64,000 nt of DNA, from contig NZ_NOYI01000014.1 of the NCBI RefSeq assembly GCF_002258785.1, forward strand, positions 1-64,000, written 5' to 3'. The stretch is from Rhodococcus sp. 06-235-1A (GTDB taxonomy: Bacteria; Actinomycetota; Actinomycetes; Mycobacteriales; Mycobacteriaceae). This document shows positions 17,401-26,259 of this stretch, piece after piece; position 1 is the first letter of the stretch, and the number at the start of each line of letters is the position of its first letter. Below the pieces are notes generated by a model that was given only the letters and a program-made list of their open reading frames with translations, did no database searches and was not told where the DNA came from. Position numbers and translations under genes: made by a program.

Positions 17401-19437
17401 GACCAGATCCTCACTCGGATCGGTGTCATTCAAGGTGCGCTCGACAACCTCACTCGAACAACGCCGATCATCAATGCACCGCAGCCGAACATTCCGACTG
17501 CGGGCGGGATTCCGTTGCCGGGTGGGCGTGCGTCGGGTGGTCGGTTGCCGACCACAGGGCCGGGCACCGACAGGACCGATGGGTTCCTGGCGGTCTCCAG
17601 TGCCGGTGTGCCGGTGGCTCGGGTCGATGCTGGCGAGTGGGTCGTCAACGAACGCTCGTCGGACAAGTACGACCGCGAGCTGGCTCAGATCAATGCCGGC
17701 ACTTTCCCGAAGCTTCCGGGCTACGAGGACGGTGGCAGGGTCGGTGTGAAGACCCAGCAGGAGCTGCTCGATTTCGTCAACGGCAGCGAGAGCGAGCCGC
17801 TGACGGGTGCGAAGTACGTCTTCGGTGGCATCAAGTGGGGTGACTGCTCGTCGGCGATGTCGGCGATCGCCCGGTTCGCTGTCGGCTTACCAGCGTTCGC
17901 CGCTCGCTTCGCGACGGCGACGATGGACACCGCCCTGGCATCGCTCGGGTTCTCTTCGGGCCGTGGCGGTCCGAACGATCTCCGGATGGGCTGGCGCAAC
18001 GGCGGTCCGGGCGGCGGTCACGCGCTCGGCACGCTGCCCGGTGGGACGAACGTCGAGATGGGCGGCTCGTACGGCGGCGGCATGGTCGGCGGTGTCGACG
18101 GTGCGGACGCGGCCGAGAACACCGACTTCGCGTACCTGCCGATACCCGGTGGTGCCGGTCCGTCGTCGGGGTCGCTCTCGCGTAGCAGCAGTGGCTCGCG
18201 GAAGCGTCCGGAGTGGACCGACAAGCAGCAGTTGCAGCTCGAAGAGGCGGCGATTGCGATCACTCGCGCCGAGGAGGCGCGGGCGAAAGTCGAGGCCGAG
18301 TTCGCCGAGGGTAAGAAGTCCGAGGCCGATCTCGACATGGCGAACAAGAAAGTCGAGATCGCGCAGCAGAAGGTCACCGATCTCCAGGCCAAGAAGGACG
18401 AGGTGTCGACGTGGGTGGCCGAGGGTCCTGCTCCGCAGGCTCCGGAGCTGTCGCGGTCGTTCTCCGATGCGGAGAACGAGCGGATCGACGCTCAGGTGGC
18501 CCTCGATTCGGCGAACACTCGCCGCAACGAGGTCTACGACGATCCGGACTCCACCGACGTCGACAAGCTCAAGGCCGACGCCGAACTGGACAAGGCCCGT
18601 AAGGCTCTCGCGCTCGCGGGGACGAATACGGAGTCGGGTGACACCCCGTCGTCGTGGTCGGATCTCGCGGGTTCGTTCGCTCGGGACTTCATCTCCGGTC
18701 AGGTCGAGGAGGCCCTCGGGGTTCTGGGGATTCCGAACGAGCTGCCGTCTGCGGTGAAAGCCGCTCAGATGCTCGGTAAGGCCTTGGCCAATCGCGATGC
18801 GGTCGGTATGCCCTCGGAGCTGTCGTCGTCGATCGGTGCGTCGACTGCGGGGTCGCCGACGCGGCAGCAGATGCTGGCGGACTCCCCGGTTGTCTACGAC
18901 CCGTCGAAGGGACCCGAGCAGTGGGTGCCGGTGGTCGACGAGGCGCTGCGGCGTGCGGGGTCGGCGTTGTCCACGACGGCGCGCACGGTCGAGCAGATCG
19001 GGGCTCGGTCGGGCGGTGATCCGGCGAACCTGTGGGCGCTCACCAACGAGGCGTTCGCGGCGAACCGTGATCCGTCGCTGCCGAACGATCCGCAGTTGCC
19101 GCTGTCGAATCTGGTGGCAGGTCTGCGGTCGACGAAGGGTGTGCGCGCCTACCACTTCGGTGGTGACGTCACCGGTCCGAGTGGCCGCGATCAAGTTCCG
19201 GCTCTGCTCGAAGCGAAGGAGTACGTGGTCAATTCACGATCGGCGAATGCGGCGGACAACCCGGCCATTCTCCGAGCGATGAACTCGGGCACTGACTTCC
19301 GGGTCGGGCAGCAGCAGTCGGCCCCTGAGCGTCCGTCGCCGATTTTCAACATCTACGCAGCTGATCAGGACGACGCAATTCGGAGGTGGAAGGTGGCGGA
19401 AATGGTGGCTTCGGCTGCGGCATGGGGGACCCTCTGA
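14491..19437 (+). CDS. Tape measure protein with embedded cysteine-peptidase-like domain
   Basis: A 1648-residue protein starting at TTG (AAGGGGG upstream). It has long helical and Gly/Ala-rich stretches with hydrophobic patches near residues 50-75, 455-480 and 620-640, as in tape measures that set tail length and help DNA entry. Residues about 1090-1225 contain YVFGGIKWGDCSS (C1119) and GGGHALG (H1177), an NlpC/P60-like Cys-His arrangement often embedded in actinophage tape measures and thought to open peptidoglycan. A charged coiled coil (about 1240-1310) follows. At this length the tail would be roughly 250 nm by the usual 1.5 angstrom per residue rule (estimate). Confidence 0.93.
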   Translation: MTELGVGYISIVGETSKLGPSISSALNSAQAGAEKSGQGMGSKLARGLGASLKVGALAAGSVAGAVIGTALTQGMGRLVAIDDAKGKLSGLGHDAQSVATIMDSALASVKGTAYGLGDAATIAASAVAAGIKPGEELQKYLSLTGDAATIAGTSLEEMGSVFNKVQTSGTAFTDNLNQLSDRGIPIFQWLQDEYGVSADALSKMVKAGEVDSETFKKVIEENIGGAALESGKTLRGSYENTKAALGRAGASAIEPFLPMIKDGLKQVTSFADKVAPQVEAGAKATAEGLSQMGTAFVSSGESIDGTGTKMERLGARLRMVTDGVQGVWSILAKGDFAGSKMTFGLEEDSKAVDVLFDIREGAISAYDALSRFFSGSAGEQVASTFEAIQSAGQSASTSIDDVGSVSDRVGGMVDKLTSSAASLGGSLIGLGGDTATVVAAGVNVLGSAMGFAADNADLLGVALGGVAVSMAAAQVIETGYQAARIANAIMMPAQIAAQMALTRALISHTAALRADITANGGSVPVERASIAARLQSAVATRSQALASGVRTAALRGETTALGAFAAAQRTAAASSTGLAGAARSSVASVATLGARAQGVATGGLSALRTGAGKVSSFMGSGGGFMIGLAVAIGGVMAFKSSSDKMSQGLDATRSAASNFSKSMVTFREGLDDAFGESGGVADKGVKSVVTAQIEKIDEELDAAADRLPGKWDKTVAFFQESFSFGQGNQIGDLMEVGDSAKQAERAKSALDKLGLSNRDLAAGVTGSGAAWRDLDQKLRSAGGSSNGLVEKYSAMRRELVESQSSASQVKDAFADIATSSVGAAGGVDALTGAMGRFRGDQMTAEETQKRVNDALRGFTEASAEGAAAVDETSGKIDTTTAAGSRLFDAMKSVQGAFDQAGAQAAQSATEQKLSAEDAAIAVELAGMKVRDEFIRQRVEAGWTEERAIALADAYGLIPMDKTTTIKMIGDDQILTRIGVIQGALDNLTRTTPIINAPQPNIPTAGGIPLPGGRASGGRLPTTGPGTDRTDGFLAVSSAGVPVARVDAGEWVVNERSSDKYDRELAQINAGTFPKLPGYEDGGRVGVKTQQELLDFVNGSESEPLTGAKYVFGGIKWGDCSSAMSAIARFAVGLPAFAARFATATMDTALASLGFSSGRGGPNDLRMGWRNGGPGGGHALGTLPGGTNVEMGGSYGGGMVGGVDGADAAENTDFAYLPIPGGAGPSSGSLSRSSSGSRKRPEWTDKQQLQLEEAAIAITRAEEARAKVEAEFAEGKKSEADLDMANKKVEIAQQKVTDLQAKKDEVSTWVAEGPAPQAPELSRSFSDAENERIDAQVALDSANTRRNEVYDDPDSTDVDKLKADAELDKARKALALAGTNTESGDTPSSWSDLAGSFARDFISGQVEEALGVLGIPNELPSAVKAAQMLGKALANRDAVGMPSELSSSIGASTAGSPTRQQMLADSPVVYDPSKGPEQWVPVVDEALRRAGSALSTTARTVEQIGARSGGDPANLWALTNEAFAANRDPSLPNDPQLPLSNLVAGLRSTKGVRAYHFGGDVTGPSGRDQVPALLEAKEYVVNSRSANAADNPAILRAMNSGTDFRVGQQQSAPERPSPIFNIYAADQDDAIRRWKVAEMVASAAAWGTL

Positions 19438-20411
19438 TGACGGCGCAGGATCTGATCAAACTGGAGTGGCACGGCCACGACGGCTCGGTGTGGCCACTGT
19501 CCGGAGAAGGCGTGATGCCGGGGATCTCCCCGGTGTCACTCGGTCTCAGCCCGAAGGGCATCTGGGAGACGCCGCGGTCGACGATCTGGTCGCAGGGCGC
19601 ATTTCAACAGTCGGCCACGTTCGACGGCGACAAGGTCGACATGATGACCGCCGTCCTCCGAGTCGACTTCGCGGCGACCACCGAGATGACCGTCCAGCAG
19701 GTCTATTCGCGGTTTCGGCGGGCGTGGTCGACGAGCAAGCAGGGAACGCTCGTCGCCACGACCGGCGAGGGTATCCGCAAGTTGAAACTTCAGTTGATCG
19801 AAAACCTCTCGTACGAGCCGGAATTCGATCCGAACTTCAACGGTTGGGGCTTCGTGGTCATCCAGGCACGGCCGACGTGGCCGTTCTGGGTCGAGGACGA
19901 TGTGTACGACCTGTTCAAGGCCTCGGCCGAGAACCGAGTCAATCTCACGACGCCGATCGTGTTGCCGAACGGAAATGGCGGCACCACATCGTATTCGGTG
20001 GTCTACCGCGAGACGGTGCGGCTGTCGAACCCGACGGACTGGCCGAGCTTCCTGAAATGGACGATCGACAACCCGGCGTCCGGATCGACGGTCCGCGTTC
20101 AGATTCCGGATCTGTCGTGGGAGACGGACCCGGAGGAGGACGACTACGAATTCCGCAACCGCGCGATCTGGGTTCCCTCCCTCGCTCCCGGCGAGAACCT
20201 GGTGATCGACACGTATCCGGATCACGAAACGTGGCGGTCGAACCTCAACCCGATGTTCGTCGGACGTTCTAACGGAGTGGAATTCGACTTCCCGATACCC
20301 GAAGACACCAACGAGCCCGTCGACGTGCCGATCACGGCGACGGCCCTCGGTGTCTCGGTCATGGTCACGATGCGACGCAACTGGTCGTCGATGCTCGGAG
20401 GGTGGGTCTGA
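19437..20411 (+). CDS. Distal tail (minor tail) protein
   Basis: A 324-residue beta-rich protein starting inside the tape measure stop (TGATG). The pattern of many strands (DLIKLEWHGHDGSVW at the start, later MMTAVLRVDFAATTEM) matches the Dit-like proteins that form the hub below the tail tube in siphoviruses of actinobacteria. It leads the tail-tip block. Earlier in-frame ATGs (19386, 19422) would extend it over the tape measure end and are less likely. Confidence 0.8.
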   Translation: MTAQDLIKLEWHGHDGSVWPLSGEGVMPGISPVSLGLSPKGIWETPRSTIWSQGAFQQSATFDGDKVDMMTAVLRVDFAATTEMTVQQVYSRFRRAWSTSKQGTLVATTGEGIRKLKLQLIENLSYEPEFDPNFNGWGFVVIQARPTWPFWVEDDVYDLFKASAENRVNLTTPIVLPNGNGGTTSYSVVYRETVRLSNPTDWPSFLKWTIDNPASGSTVRVQIPDLSWETDPEEDDYEFRNRAIWVPSLAPGENLVIDTYPDHETWRSNLNPMFVGRSNGVEFDFPIPEDTNEPVDVPITATALGVSVMVTMRRNWSSMLGGWV

Positions 20412-20412
20412 T

Positions 20413-22104
20413 ATGCCGGTAGCCGCCGATCCCACGAACCCGCTGTTGATGGACCCCGATCTGCTCGAACGGATGCAGCGGATCGCCGACGACGCGGACC
20501 GGGAGCAGGATCGGATCGCTCGGCGACGGCGCAAGCGCCCACTCGTGCGGCTGTGGGACGGCGACATGGTCTATCGCGGCCGCGTCACCAACGAGTACGA
20601 GGGCCACTTCCAGTGGCGAATGAACAACACCGGGTCGGCGAGACTGCTTCTCCCCGTGGGTCATTACCTCACCAACTGGGCGATCGACCCCTGGGGCCGC
20701 ACGAAGCAGAACGTCCACCTGACGTTCGACAAGGACGGTGCACGGTGGGGTGGACGCTGCGCAGGTGACGCATCGACCCGCATCACTGTCGGCAAAGACG
20801 GCAAGCGGTACGTCGAGCTCAATTTTCTCGACGACTACGAAGAGCTGAAGAACCTGCTCGTCTGGTGCTCACCATACCTGCCAAGCATCATTCAGAAGAG
20901 AGCGTTCGTTCTCGCGGGCCCGTCCCGCTACATGCTCAAACTGGCGCTGTTCCTCAATATCATGCGCCTGGAGGGCAATTGGTTCTCCCTGCCCGACGAC
21001 CCGATGGACCTCGCGCAGTGGGGCCAGGCGTTCAACATGTCGAACTGGAACATGGTCGTCAATCCACACAGTCTGCTATCGGACTCGTCGCCGTGGACGG
21101 TGCTGTCATCGCGGTTCGAGTACTGGCACGACATGGCCGAGGGCACTCTCGCCGACGCGCAGCTGATGGTCACCACTCGGCGATACCTTGCCGGTGACCC
21201 ACCGCCGTGGCCCGGCGCGAACATTCGCCCCGGCGCGATCGTGTTCGACGTCGTCGACGTCTCCGGCTACTGGGACGAAACCTCGACCGGTGGCACGATC
21301 TGGGACGGACTCGTCCGGACTGTCGTGCAGCTCGCCGACAACCTGGTCGACGAGATCGTCACCACGGTCACCGGGTCGATCGACCCGTACCAGAACATCG
21401 TCGGCAAGTGGATCGGCACGTACCCCCGTCAGCCCTACGTCGTCTATCGCGACGGGCAGATATCGGGGATCGATGCGTTCGACTGGTCGTTCACCCCCGG
21501 CACCGTTGTTCAAGTCGTTGCGGGTGGCCACAGCGCCCCCGGAGTCAACGAGCTGATGAGCAACGGAATCGTGTTGGGCGGCAACTACCTTGGGCAGTTG
21601 ATCGGACTGCCCACGGCCGGAGTCATCGCGGACACATTCCTGAAACCGATATATACCGACACCGTCGGGGCCTGGTGGACCATCAAAAGTCCGGTGCGTG
21701 CATTGCGCTACGGATGGTCGCATTACCAAGAGGGACGGTCGGATTCGGCGAAACGGGCCTACACCCTCTCGTCGCTGATGGATCTGCGGGACACATTCCA
21801 CAAGACGCGGCCGCGCACCACGCACGCCGCGACACTCGGAGATGGCCGGCCGTATCGGATCGGCGATCAGGGCCAGGGGCATTGGTGGCTCGGGTCCCGC
21901 ATCGGTGTGACGAACAAGGACTTCCCCCGCAAGGGCGTCGTGTTCGTCGAGCAGGCCAGCCAGATCGATTACGACTACGACCGCGACAGCCGCGGCTGGT
22001 CGGCAATCACAGGCGATCCGCGGGTCAACGAGGCCCCCGGCGAGAAGAACATTCGGTTGCTGCGATCGGCACTCGTGGCAGGACAACAGTTGGGAGTGAT
22101 CTAG
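20413..22104 (+). CDS. Baseplate/minor tail protein, Gp37-like
   Basis: A 563-residue protein resembling the ReqiPepy6 Gp37-like family found in Rhodococcus and Gordonia phages. An N-terminal RLWDGDMVYRGRV...FQWRMNNTGSARLLLPVGHYLTNW segment is followed by a long mixed body. It probably forms the tail-tip hub that contacts the cell envelope. It starts two bases after the distal tail stop. There is no obvious hydrolase motif. Confidence 0.8.
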   Translation: MPVAADPTNPLLMDPDLLERMQRIADDADREQDRIARRRRKRPLVRLWDGDMVYRGRVTNEYEGHFQWRMNNTGSARLLLPVGHYLTNWAIDPWGRTKQNVHLTFDKDGARWGGRCAGDASTRITVGKDGKRYVELNFLDDYEELKNLLVWCSPYLPSIIQKRAFVLAGPSRYMLKLALFLNIMRLEGNWFSLPDDPMDLAQWGQAFNMSNWNMVVNPHSLLSDSSPWTVLSSRFEYWHDMAEGTLADAQLMVTTRRYLAGDPPPWPGANIRPGAIVFDVVDVSGYWDETSTGGTIWDGLVRTVVQLADNLVDEIVTTVTGSIDPYQNIVGKWIGTYPRQPYVVYRDGQISGIDAFDWSFTPGTVVQVVAGGHSAPGVNELMSNGIVLGGNYLGQLIGLPTAGVIADTFLKPIYTDTVGAWWTIKSPVRALRYGWSHYQEGRSDSAKRAYTLSSLMDLRDTFHKTRPRTTHAATLGDGRPYRIGDQGQGHWWLGSRIGVTNKDFPRKGVVFVEQASQIDYDYDRDSRGWSAITGDPRVNEAPGEKNIRLLRSALVAGQQLGVI

Positions 22105-22572
22105 ATGATTCCGACACAGGCGTACTGCGATCCGAACAAGCCGGAGGAGGCCGCACTGTGGGCCGTGGTGGGGATCGAAGAGACACCGGGCGTGCCGATG
22201 ATCGCCCCGGAGGAATCTCTCCGAGGCCTGTCTCGGCAGCTCCACGACGCCGGTTTCCGGCACCACCCCGAGCTGCAGACCAAAAAGGCGATCATCGTCG
22301 GCGCACCCGAGCAAGAGGGCGTGTCGTGGATGGGCGTCGGCGAGATCAAATGGGTCCCGATCGATTACGAGGACTCCCCGGAGGTCCTGGCTGCGGCGGC
22401 TGCCGAGCAGGAGGAGCTGTTGACCGATGACGACCTCGATCAGGCGTCCGGTGCACAGCTGATGGCCTTCGCGCAGAAGTTGCAGGCCCGTGGGGTCATC
22501 CGTGCTCCGGAGGCCCCGACTGCGGCCGATGCGGGCGATCACGCGGTCGCATCGAGCCTTGGGGGTGATTGA
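22105..22572 (+). CDS. Small minor tail protein
   Basis: A 155-residue protein that begins directly after the previous stop. The N-terminal GFRHHPELQTKKAIIVG pattern resembles the short phage gene-29-type tail proteins (assignment tentative). The C-terminal third is acidic and Ala-rich. Its stop overlaps the next start (TGATG). It belongs to the tail-tip operon; its exact role is unknown. Confidence 0.65.
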   Translation: MIPTQAYCDPNKPEEAALWAVVGIEETPGVPMIAPEESLRGLSRQLHDAGFRHHPELQTKKAIIVGAPEQEGVSWMGVGEIKWVPIDYEDSPEVLAAAAAEQEELLTDDDLDQASGAQLMAFAQKLQARGVIRAPEAPTAADAGDHAVASSLGGD

Positions 22573-23639
22573 TGGGTATCGCTCCGGATAGGCCCCGTCC
22601 CGACGTCGCGTACGTCGGGACAGTCGGGGCGAGTGGCGTCAGCAACGTCCAGAACGAGACGCAGGCGAAGATCACTGCGGCACAGCGCGCCCCACTGGAC
22701 GCTGCGTACGGCGACGCCCGAAACAACATGACCAACAACCTGTTCGGCGGATTCGGCAACGGCATCGGCGGACTGCTCGGGGTGCTCGTCCAAGGCGTGT
22801 TCGGCATCATCGGCGGCGGCATCGGCGACTTCATCGGTGGACTGCTCGGCCAACGAAACAAGCTCGACAATGTCGTCAACGTGGAGGTCCCTCGCCTCGA
22901 CAACCGAATCGACCAGGTCGACGTCGGTGGCGGCGCGTCCGCGCAGCGCGCCTACTTCGGCATGGACGGAACCTGGACCAAACCCACCGGGTTCTCTCGC
23001 CACGTCGTCGAGATCATCGGCGGTGGCGGCGGCGGGGGCCGCTCTAACGGAGTGCAATTCGGCGGTAACGGCGGTGGCCTCGGCGGCTACTCGGGCGGGT
23101 GGAACGACGCCGAGTTCTTCGACGACGATCTACCTGCCACGGTTGCCGTCGTCCTGGGCAATGGTGGCGTCGGTGCCACGGCAGACAACACGATGGGCAC
23201 CGGCGGCGGCAACAGCACCTTCGGAGCATTCCTCGCTGCGGGCGGCGCTTTGTCCACTGCTCACGGCTTCGGGTCGAAGACGCTCGACATTCGCGGTGGA
23301 GCTGGCGGCTACACCGTTTCAGCGGGCGGGTTCACCGTTCCGTACGCACCCACCGCGGGCACAGGTCATGCGTTCGCCAACGGCGGTGCTGCCGGAGCCG
23401 GTACGGGCGGCGCGGCTGGCGGCAATGGCAACTCTCCGTCACCACCGACCAAGCCGTATCCGGGCACAGGCGGTGGTGGCGGTGCGCGCAACTCGGGTAC
23501 CGGAAACGGTGGCCGTGGCGGCAACGGCGGCAATCCGGGAGCTCCCGGTGGTGGTGGCGGTTCCTACAACATCTTCGGATTCGCGGGCAACGGCGGCAAT
23601 GGCGCACCGGGTGCCTGCTGGATCACCTCATACAAGTAG
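22572..23639 (+). CDS. Glycine-rich tail-tip/fibre protein
   Basis: A 355-residue protein with three parts: an N-terminal segment with a glycine zipper (about 60-95), a middle TWTKPTGFSRHVVEIIGGGGGGG strand, and a long glycine-rich region with GG(N/A)GG repeats ending in GACWITSYK. This is the glycine-rich fibre type of many actinophages, where the repeats form compact polyglycine-type helices at the tail tip and probably bind the host. ATG is coupled to the upstream stop. Confidence 0.82.
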   Translation: MGIAPDRPRPDVAYVGTVGASGVSNVQNETQAKITAAQRAPLDAAYGDARNNMTNNLFGGFGNGIGGLLGVLVQGVFGIIGGGIGDFIGGLLGQRNKLDNVVNVEVPRLDNRIDQVDVGGGASAQRAYFGMDGTWTKPTGFSRHVVEIIGGGGGGGRSNGVQFGGNGGGLGGYSGGWNDAEFFDDDLPATVAVVLGNGGVGATADNTMGTGGGNSTFGAFLAAGGALSTAHGFGSKTLDIRGGAGGYTVSAGGFTVPYAPTAGTGHAFANGGAAGAGTGGAAGGNGNSPSPPTKPYPGTGGGGGARNSGTGNGGRGGNGGNPGAPGGGGGSYNIFGFAGNGGNGAPGACWITSYK

Positions 23640-23653
23640 CGAAAGAAGTCCCA

Positions 23654-23941
23654 ATGCCAACCGCAACAATGACAATCGAGAACCTGTCCACGCTCCAGCC
23701 GACCAGTCACGTCTACGCGCTGTCCGAGCCCTACGGCTCCGGAGAGGTCACTCACGTCGCGGTCACCGTCGCCACTCTCCCGAACTGTCCGGACGAGGCC
23801 ATCGTGCTCGCGGCCGACGAGACTGGCGCGATTCGCCAGGCCCCGACGCAGCCGAGCATGTGGGTTTTGCACCGGGCACCGGATCGAACTCACGCAGAAG
23901 CGCTGTGGGACATCGGATACGAGGTGGTGGACCCGACATGA
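23654..23941 (+). CDS. Small phage protein, unknown function
   Basis: A 95-residue protein with a beta-rich middle (HVYALSEPYGSGEVTHVAVTVATL) and a C-terminal helix. The start has GAAAGAAG upstream. It overlaps the following small gene by 4 bases and sits between the fibre and endolysin genes, so it is co-expressed with the tail tip. No family is recognised. Confidence 0.6.
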   Translation: MPTATMTIENLSTLQPTSHVYALSEPYGSGEVTHVAVTVATLPNCPDEAIVLAADETGAIRQAPTQPSMWVLHRAPDRTHAEALWDIGYEVVDPT

Positions 23942-24273
23942 GAAAGGTCACTCGCGAACAACTCGTCGAGCTGCTCGCTGCCGGTGCCCCCGATGACGCG
24001 ATGTGGGTGATGGACGAGACCGGAGCCACTCGCATCGTGCAGGACGTAAGCGACGAGCAGCTGATCGAGATCCGCGCGCGCGATTCCTGGCCGGTCTACC
24101 TGATCCGCACGGGCAACGCCGAGAACTTGATCAAACTCCATGGTCTCGACGGCGCGGTGAAACTGCTCAACTTCATGTTCTCGCTCAACCCCGAGCCCGA
24201 TTCGACCATCGTCCGCGCGGCCGCAATCACCGGACGATTTCTCAACCGCAGACGACGACAGGAGCAGCGATGA
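23938..24273 (+). CDS. Small phage protein, unknown function
   Basis: A 111-residue protein, helical at both ends, with an acidic first half and an Arg-rich C-terminus (GRFLNRRRRQ). It starts in the previous stop (ATGA) and its own stop overlaps the endolysin start. It could be a small tail or assembly factor; nothing in the sequence decides. Confidence 0.58.
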   Translation: MRKVTREQLVELLAAGAPDDAMWVMDETGATRIVQDVSDEQLIEIRARDSWPVYLIRTGNAENLIKLHGLDGAVKLLNFMFSLNPEPDSTIVRAAAITGRFLNRRRRQEQR

Positions 24274-25013
24274 CTTTCCGAACTATATACGGCAGAACGC
24301 ATTCCGAGAACGGGTGGCGTAACTGCGACAGCAACGAGTGCATCACCTTGTTCTACGCGGGCAAGCCGGTTCTCGTCAGGTCCGGCGACGCGGCGACGGT
24401 TCTGGGGTGGTGGATGGACTGGTACAACGCCAACGTCGAGCCGATCAAGTCGCAGGTGTGGGGCTGGTCTGCGATCAACGACGTCGCATCCTCGAATCAC
24501 TTGGCCGGTGTCGGCGTCGACCTCAATGCGCCGTGGCACCCGTGGACGGTCGACGCGTCGAAGAACTTCACTCCGGCGCAGATCGCGAAGTGCCGTGAGG
24601 GGCTGCGCCTGGCCGAGGGCAATATGTTTTGGGGCCAGGACTGGGGTCGCCGCGATCCGATGCACTGGCAACTCAACTCGGGCACAGCATCCGGCAACGG
24701 AGCCTCGCCGAAGCTGGCGGCGTTCGCGCAGAAGATCCGTGACGGCAAGCTCGGCACGGCCGGTCCGGTCTACGTGCCGCCGCCCCCGGCCGCTCCGAGC
24801 GGGCGTCCCACGATCCGGATCGGCGCGACCGGACAGGCTGTCCGCGATCTCCAGGCCCGCCTGAACCGGGATTACCCGCGGTACTCGAAGCTCGTCGTCG
24901 ATGGCGACTTCGGCCCGGCCACGGACAGTGTGGTCCGTGAGTTCCAGGCGCGCGCCCGACTGGTCGTCGACGGCATCGTCGGACCTGCGACGTGGAATGC
25001 GTTGGGGCTGTGA
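24270..25013 (+). CDS. lysA: Endolysin (M15-type peptidase + peptidoglycan-binding domain)
   Basis: A 247-residue lysin. Residues about 15-140 form a zinc peptidase of the M15 family: SSNHLAGVGVD gives H77 and D84, and DPMHWQL gives H132, the standard Zn ligands. The likely reaction is cleavage of a peptide bond in the peptidoglycan stem or crossbridge. After a Pro-rich linker (about 168-178), residues 180-247 form a peptidoglycan-binding domain with the DGDFGPAT and VDGIVGPATWNAL repeats. There is no signal peptide, so it needs the holin. A GGAG lies upstream of the ATG. Confidence 0.93.
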   Translation: MTFRTIYGRTHSENGWRNCDSNECITLFYAGKPVLVRSGDAATVLGWWMDWYNANVEPIKSQVWGWSAINDVASSNHLAGVGVDLNAPWHPWTVDASKNFTPAQIAKCREGLRLAEGNMFWGQDWGRRDPMHWQLNSGTASGNGASPKLAAFAQKIRDGKLGTAGPVYVPPPPAAPSGRPTIRIGATGQAVRDLQARLNRDYPRYSKLVVDGDFGPATDSVVREFQARARLVVDGIVGPATWNALGL

Positions 25014-25132
25014 ACTACCGAGTCCCGTTCCTCGCGGCCGCAGTGATCGTTGCTGCGGGCGCGGCGTTCGTCGCGTACGTGCTCGCGGTCGACATTCAGA
25101 CCGACGAGCAGACACTCACCGAAAAGTCCTGA
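25010..25132 (+). CDS. Tiny membrane protein of the lysis cassette
   Basis: A 40-residue protein with one hydrophobic segment (residues about 6-26) and a short acidic tail. It starts at GTG inside the lysin stop (GTGA). It resembles the small single-span proteins next to holins, which may regulate lysis timing or act as an extra holin. It is too short for confident family assignment; the coupling and composition support a real gene. Confidence 0.6.
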   Translation: MNYRVPFLAAAVIVAAGAAFVAYVLAVDIQTDEQTLTEKS

Positions 25133-25162
25133 ACCGCAGGCACAAACAGAAGGGTAAGAATC

Positions 25163-25795
25163 ATGGCTGCATCCGATTCCACAGTCAGCGTCGAGGTAGA
25201 CCTCGCGAACGTCTCGGTCGACACCAAGGCATTCTGGCTCGACCTCGCCGACCGAGCATCGAAGACGTTCGTGCAGAACGTGCTCATCTTCCTCGGCGCG
25301 GGAGCGACGATCCTGTCGGTGTCGTGGCCGGCCGCGTTGTCGTCGGCAGGCCTCGCGACTCTCGCGTCGGTACTGCTGGCCCTGTCGACGGCGACGCTGC
25401 TCAGCTCCGGCAACTTCCTGATCGATCTCGCCGACCGTGCCGCGCGCACGTTCACGGGCACGCTCGTCGCAGCGATCCCGGTTGCGGGCGGGTTCGGTGA
25501 TGTGCAGTGGGACAAGGCATTGACCCTCGCCGGGACCGCTGTCCTGGTCTCGATACTCACCTCGGTAGCCAGCATGAATCTCGGCTCGGCGAAGGGCCTG
25601 CCGTCGCTCGCACCGGTCGGGTCGACGATCGTGGATCTCGACGAGGACGAGTACTCCGACATCGCCAGCAACGAGTCGTTCTTCGACTCGAACGACCAGC
25701 GCCAGCCGTACGTGCGCTACACCGACGAGCAGAGTCCGGTCGTCGACGACCGTGATGGTGACGTGGCGCAGGGACGCAACACCGAGTCCAGCTGA
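25163..25795 (+). CDS. Holin (internally duplicated, r1t-like)
   Basis: A 210-residue membrane protein with about four hydrophobic stretches between residues 38 and 145 and an acidic cytoplasmic tail. Two segments repeat: LDLADRASKTF...VLIFLGAG and IDLADRAARTF...AAIPVAGG. This is the tandem layout seen in mycolata phage holins. Holins form membrane holes that release the endolysin. AGAAGGG precedes the ATG. Its stop overlaps the next membrane protein start (TGATG). Confidence 0.85.
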   Translation: MAASDSTVSVEVDLANVSVDTKAFWLDLADRASKTFVQNVLIFLGAGATILSVSWPAALSSAGLATLASVLLALSTATLLSSGNFLIDLADRAARTFTGTLVAAIPVAGGFGDVQWDKALTLAGTAVLVSILTSVASMNLGSAKGLPSLAPVGSTIVDLDEDEYSDIASNESFFDSNDQRQPYVRYTDEQSPVVDDRDGDVAQGRNTESS

Positions 25796-26259
25796 TGGTG
25801 CGCCGGGTGTGGCCGAAGATCGAACGCCTCCGGCTCGTCATCACCGAGGACATGGCGTTCGTGCTGCAGCTCAGTTTGCTGGCGGCTGCGGTCAGTCGTG
25901 GGATCGATTATGTGCGACTGCCGGTCGACGCCTACCCGGCCACTCTCTCGGACGTTGAGGCGCTGCTGCCGTTCCACGTGTGGGGATGGATCTTCATCGG
26001 AGCCGGGGTGGTGGGCCTGATCGGGGTCTACACGCCCCGGCTCCCGCTGGCGGCGCTCGCGCATGGTGTGCTCGCCGCCCTGTTCGTCGGGTTCGCCTAC
26101 GGAGCCCTCGCGGAGGTGATGGGCAAAGAGGGCTGGTTCGGGTGGCGCACGGCAACGGGCTGGCTGTTCGGCGCGGTCGTCGTGCACGCGGTGCTGTTCA
26201 GTGCGAGCAAGACCGCGTTTCGGCGGTCGTGGGACCGGAGGTGTGCTGGTGCCGACTGA
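25795..26259 (+). CDS. Four-span membrane protein of the lysis region
   Basis: A 154-residue protein with about four hydrophobic spans (residues about 20-40, 60-80, 88-105, 122-140). It has basic ends and an aromatic, Trp-rich segment before the last span. Its coupling to the holin suggests a second holin or a lysis-timing factor. No family is recognised. It overlaps the next gene by 11 bases. Confidence 0.62.
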   Translation: MVRRVWPKIERLRLVITEDMAFVLQLSLLAAAVSRGIDYVRLPVDAYPATLSDVEALLPFHVWGWIFIGAGVVGLIGVYTPRLPLAALAHGVLAALFVGFAYGALAEVMGKEGWFGWRTATGWLFGAVVVHAVLFSASKTAFRRSWDRRCAGAD

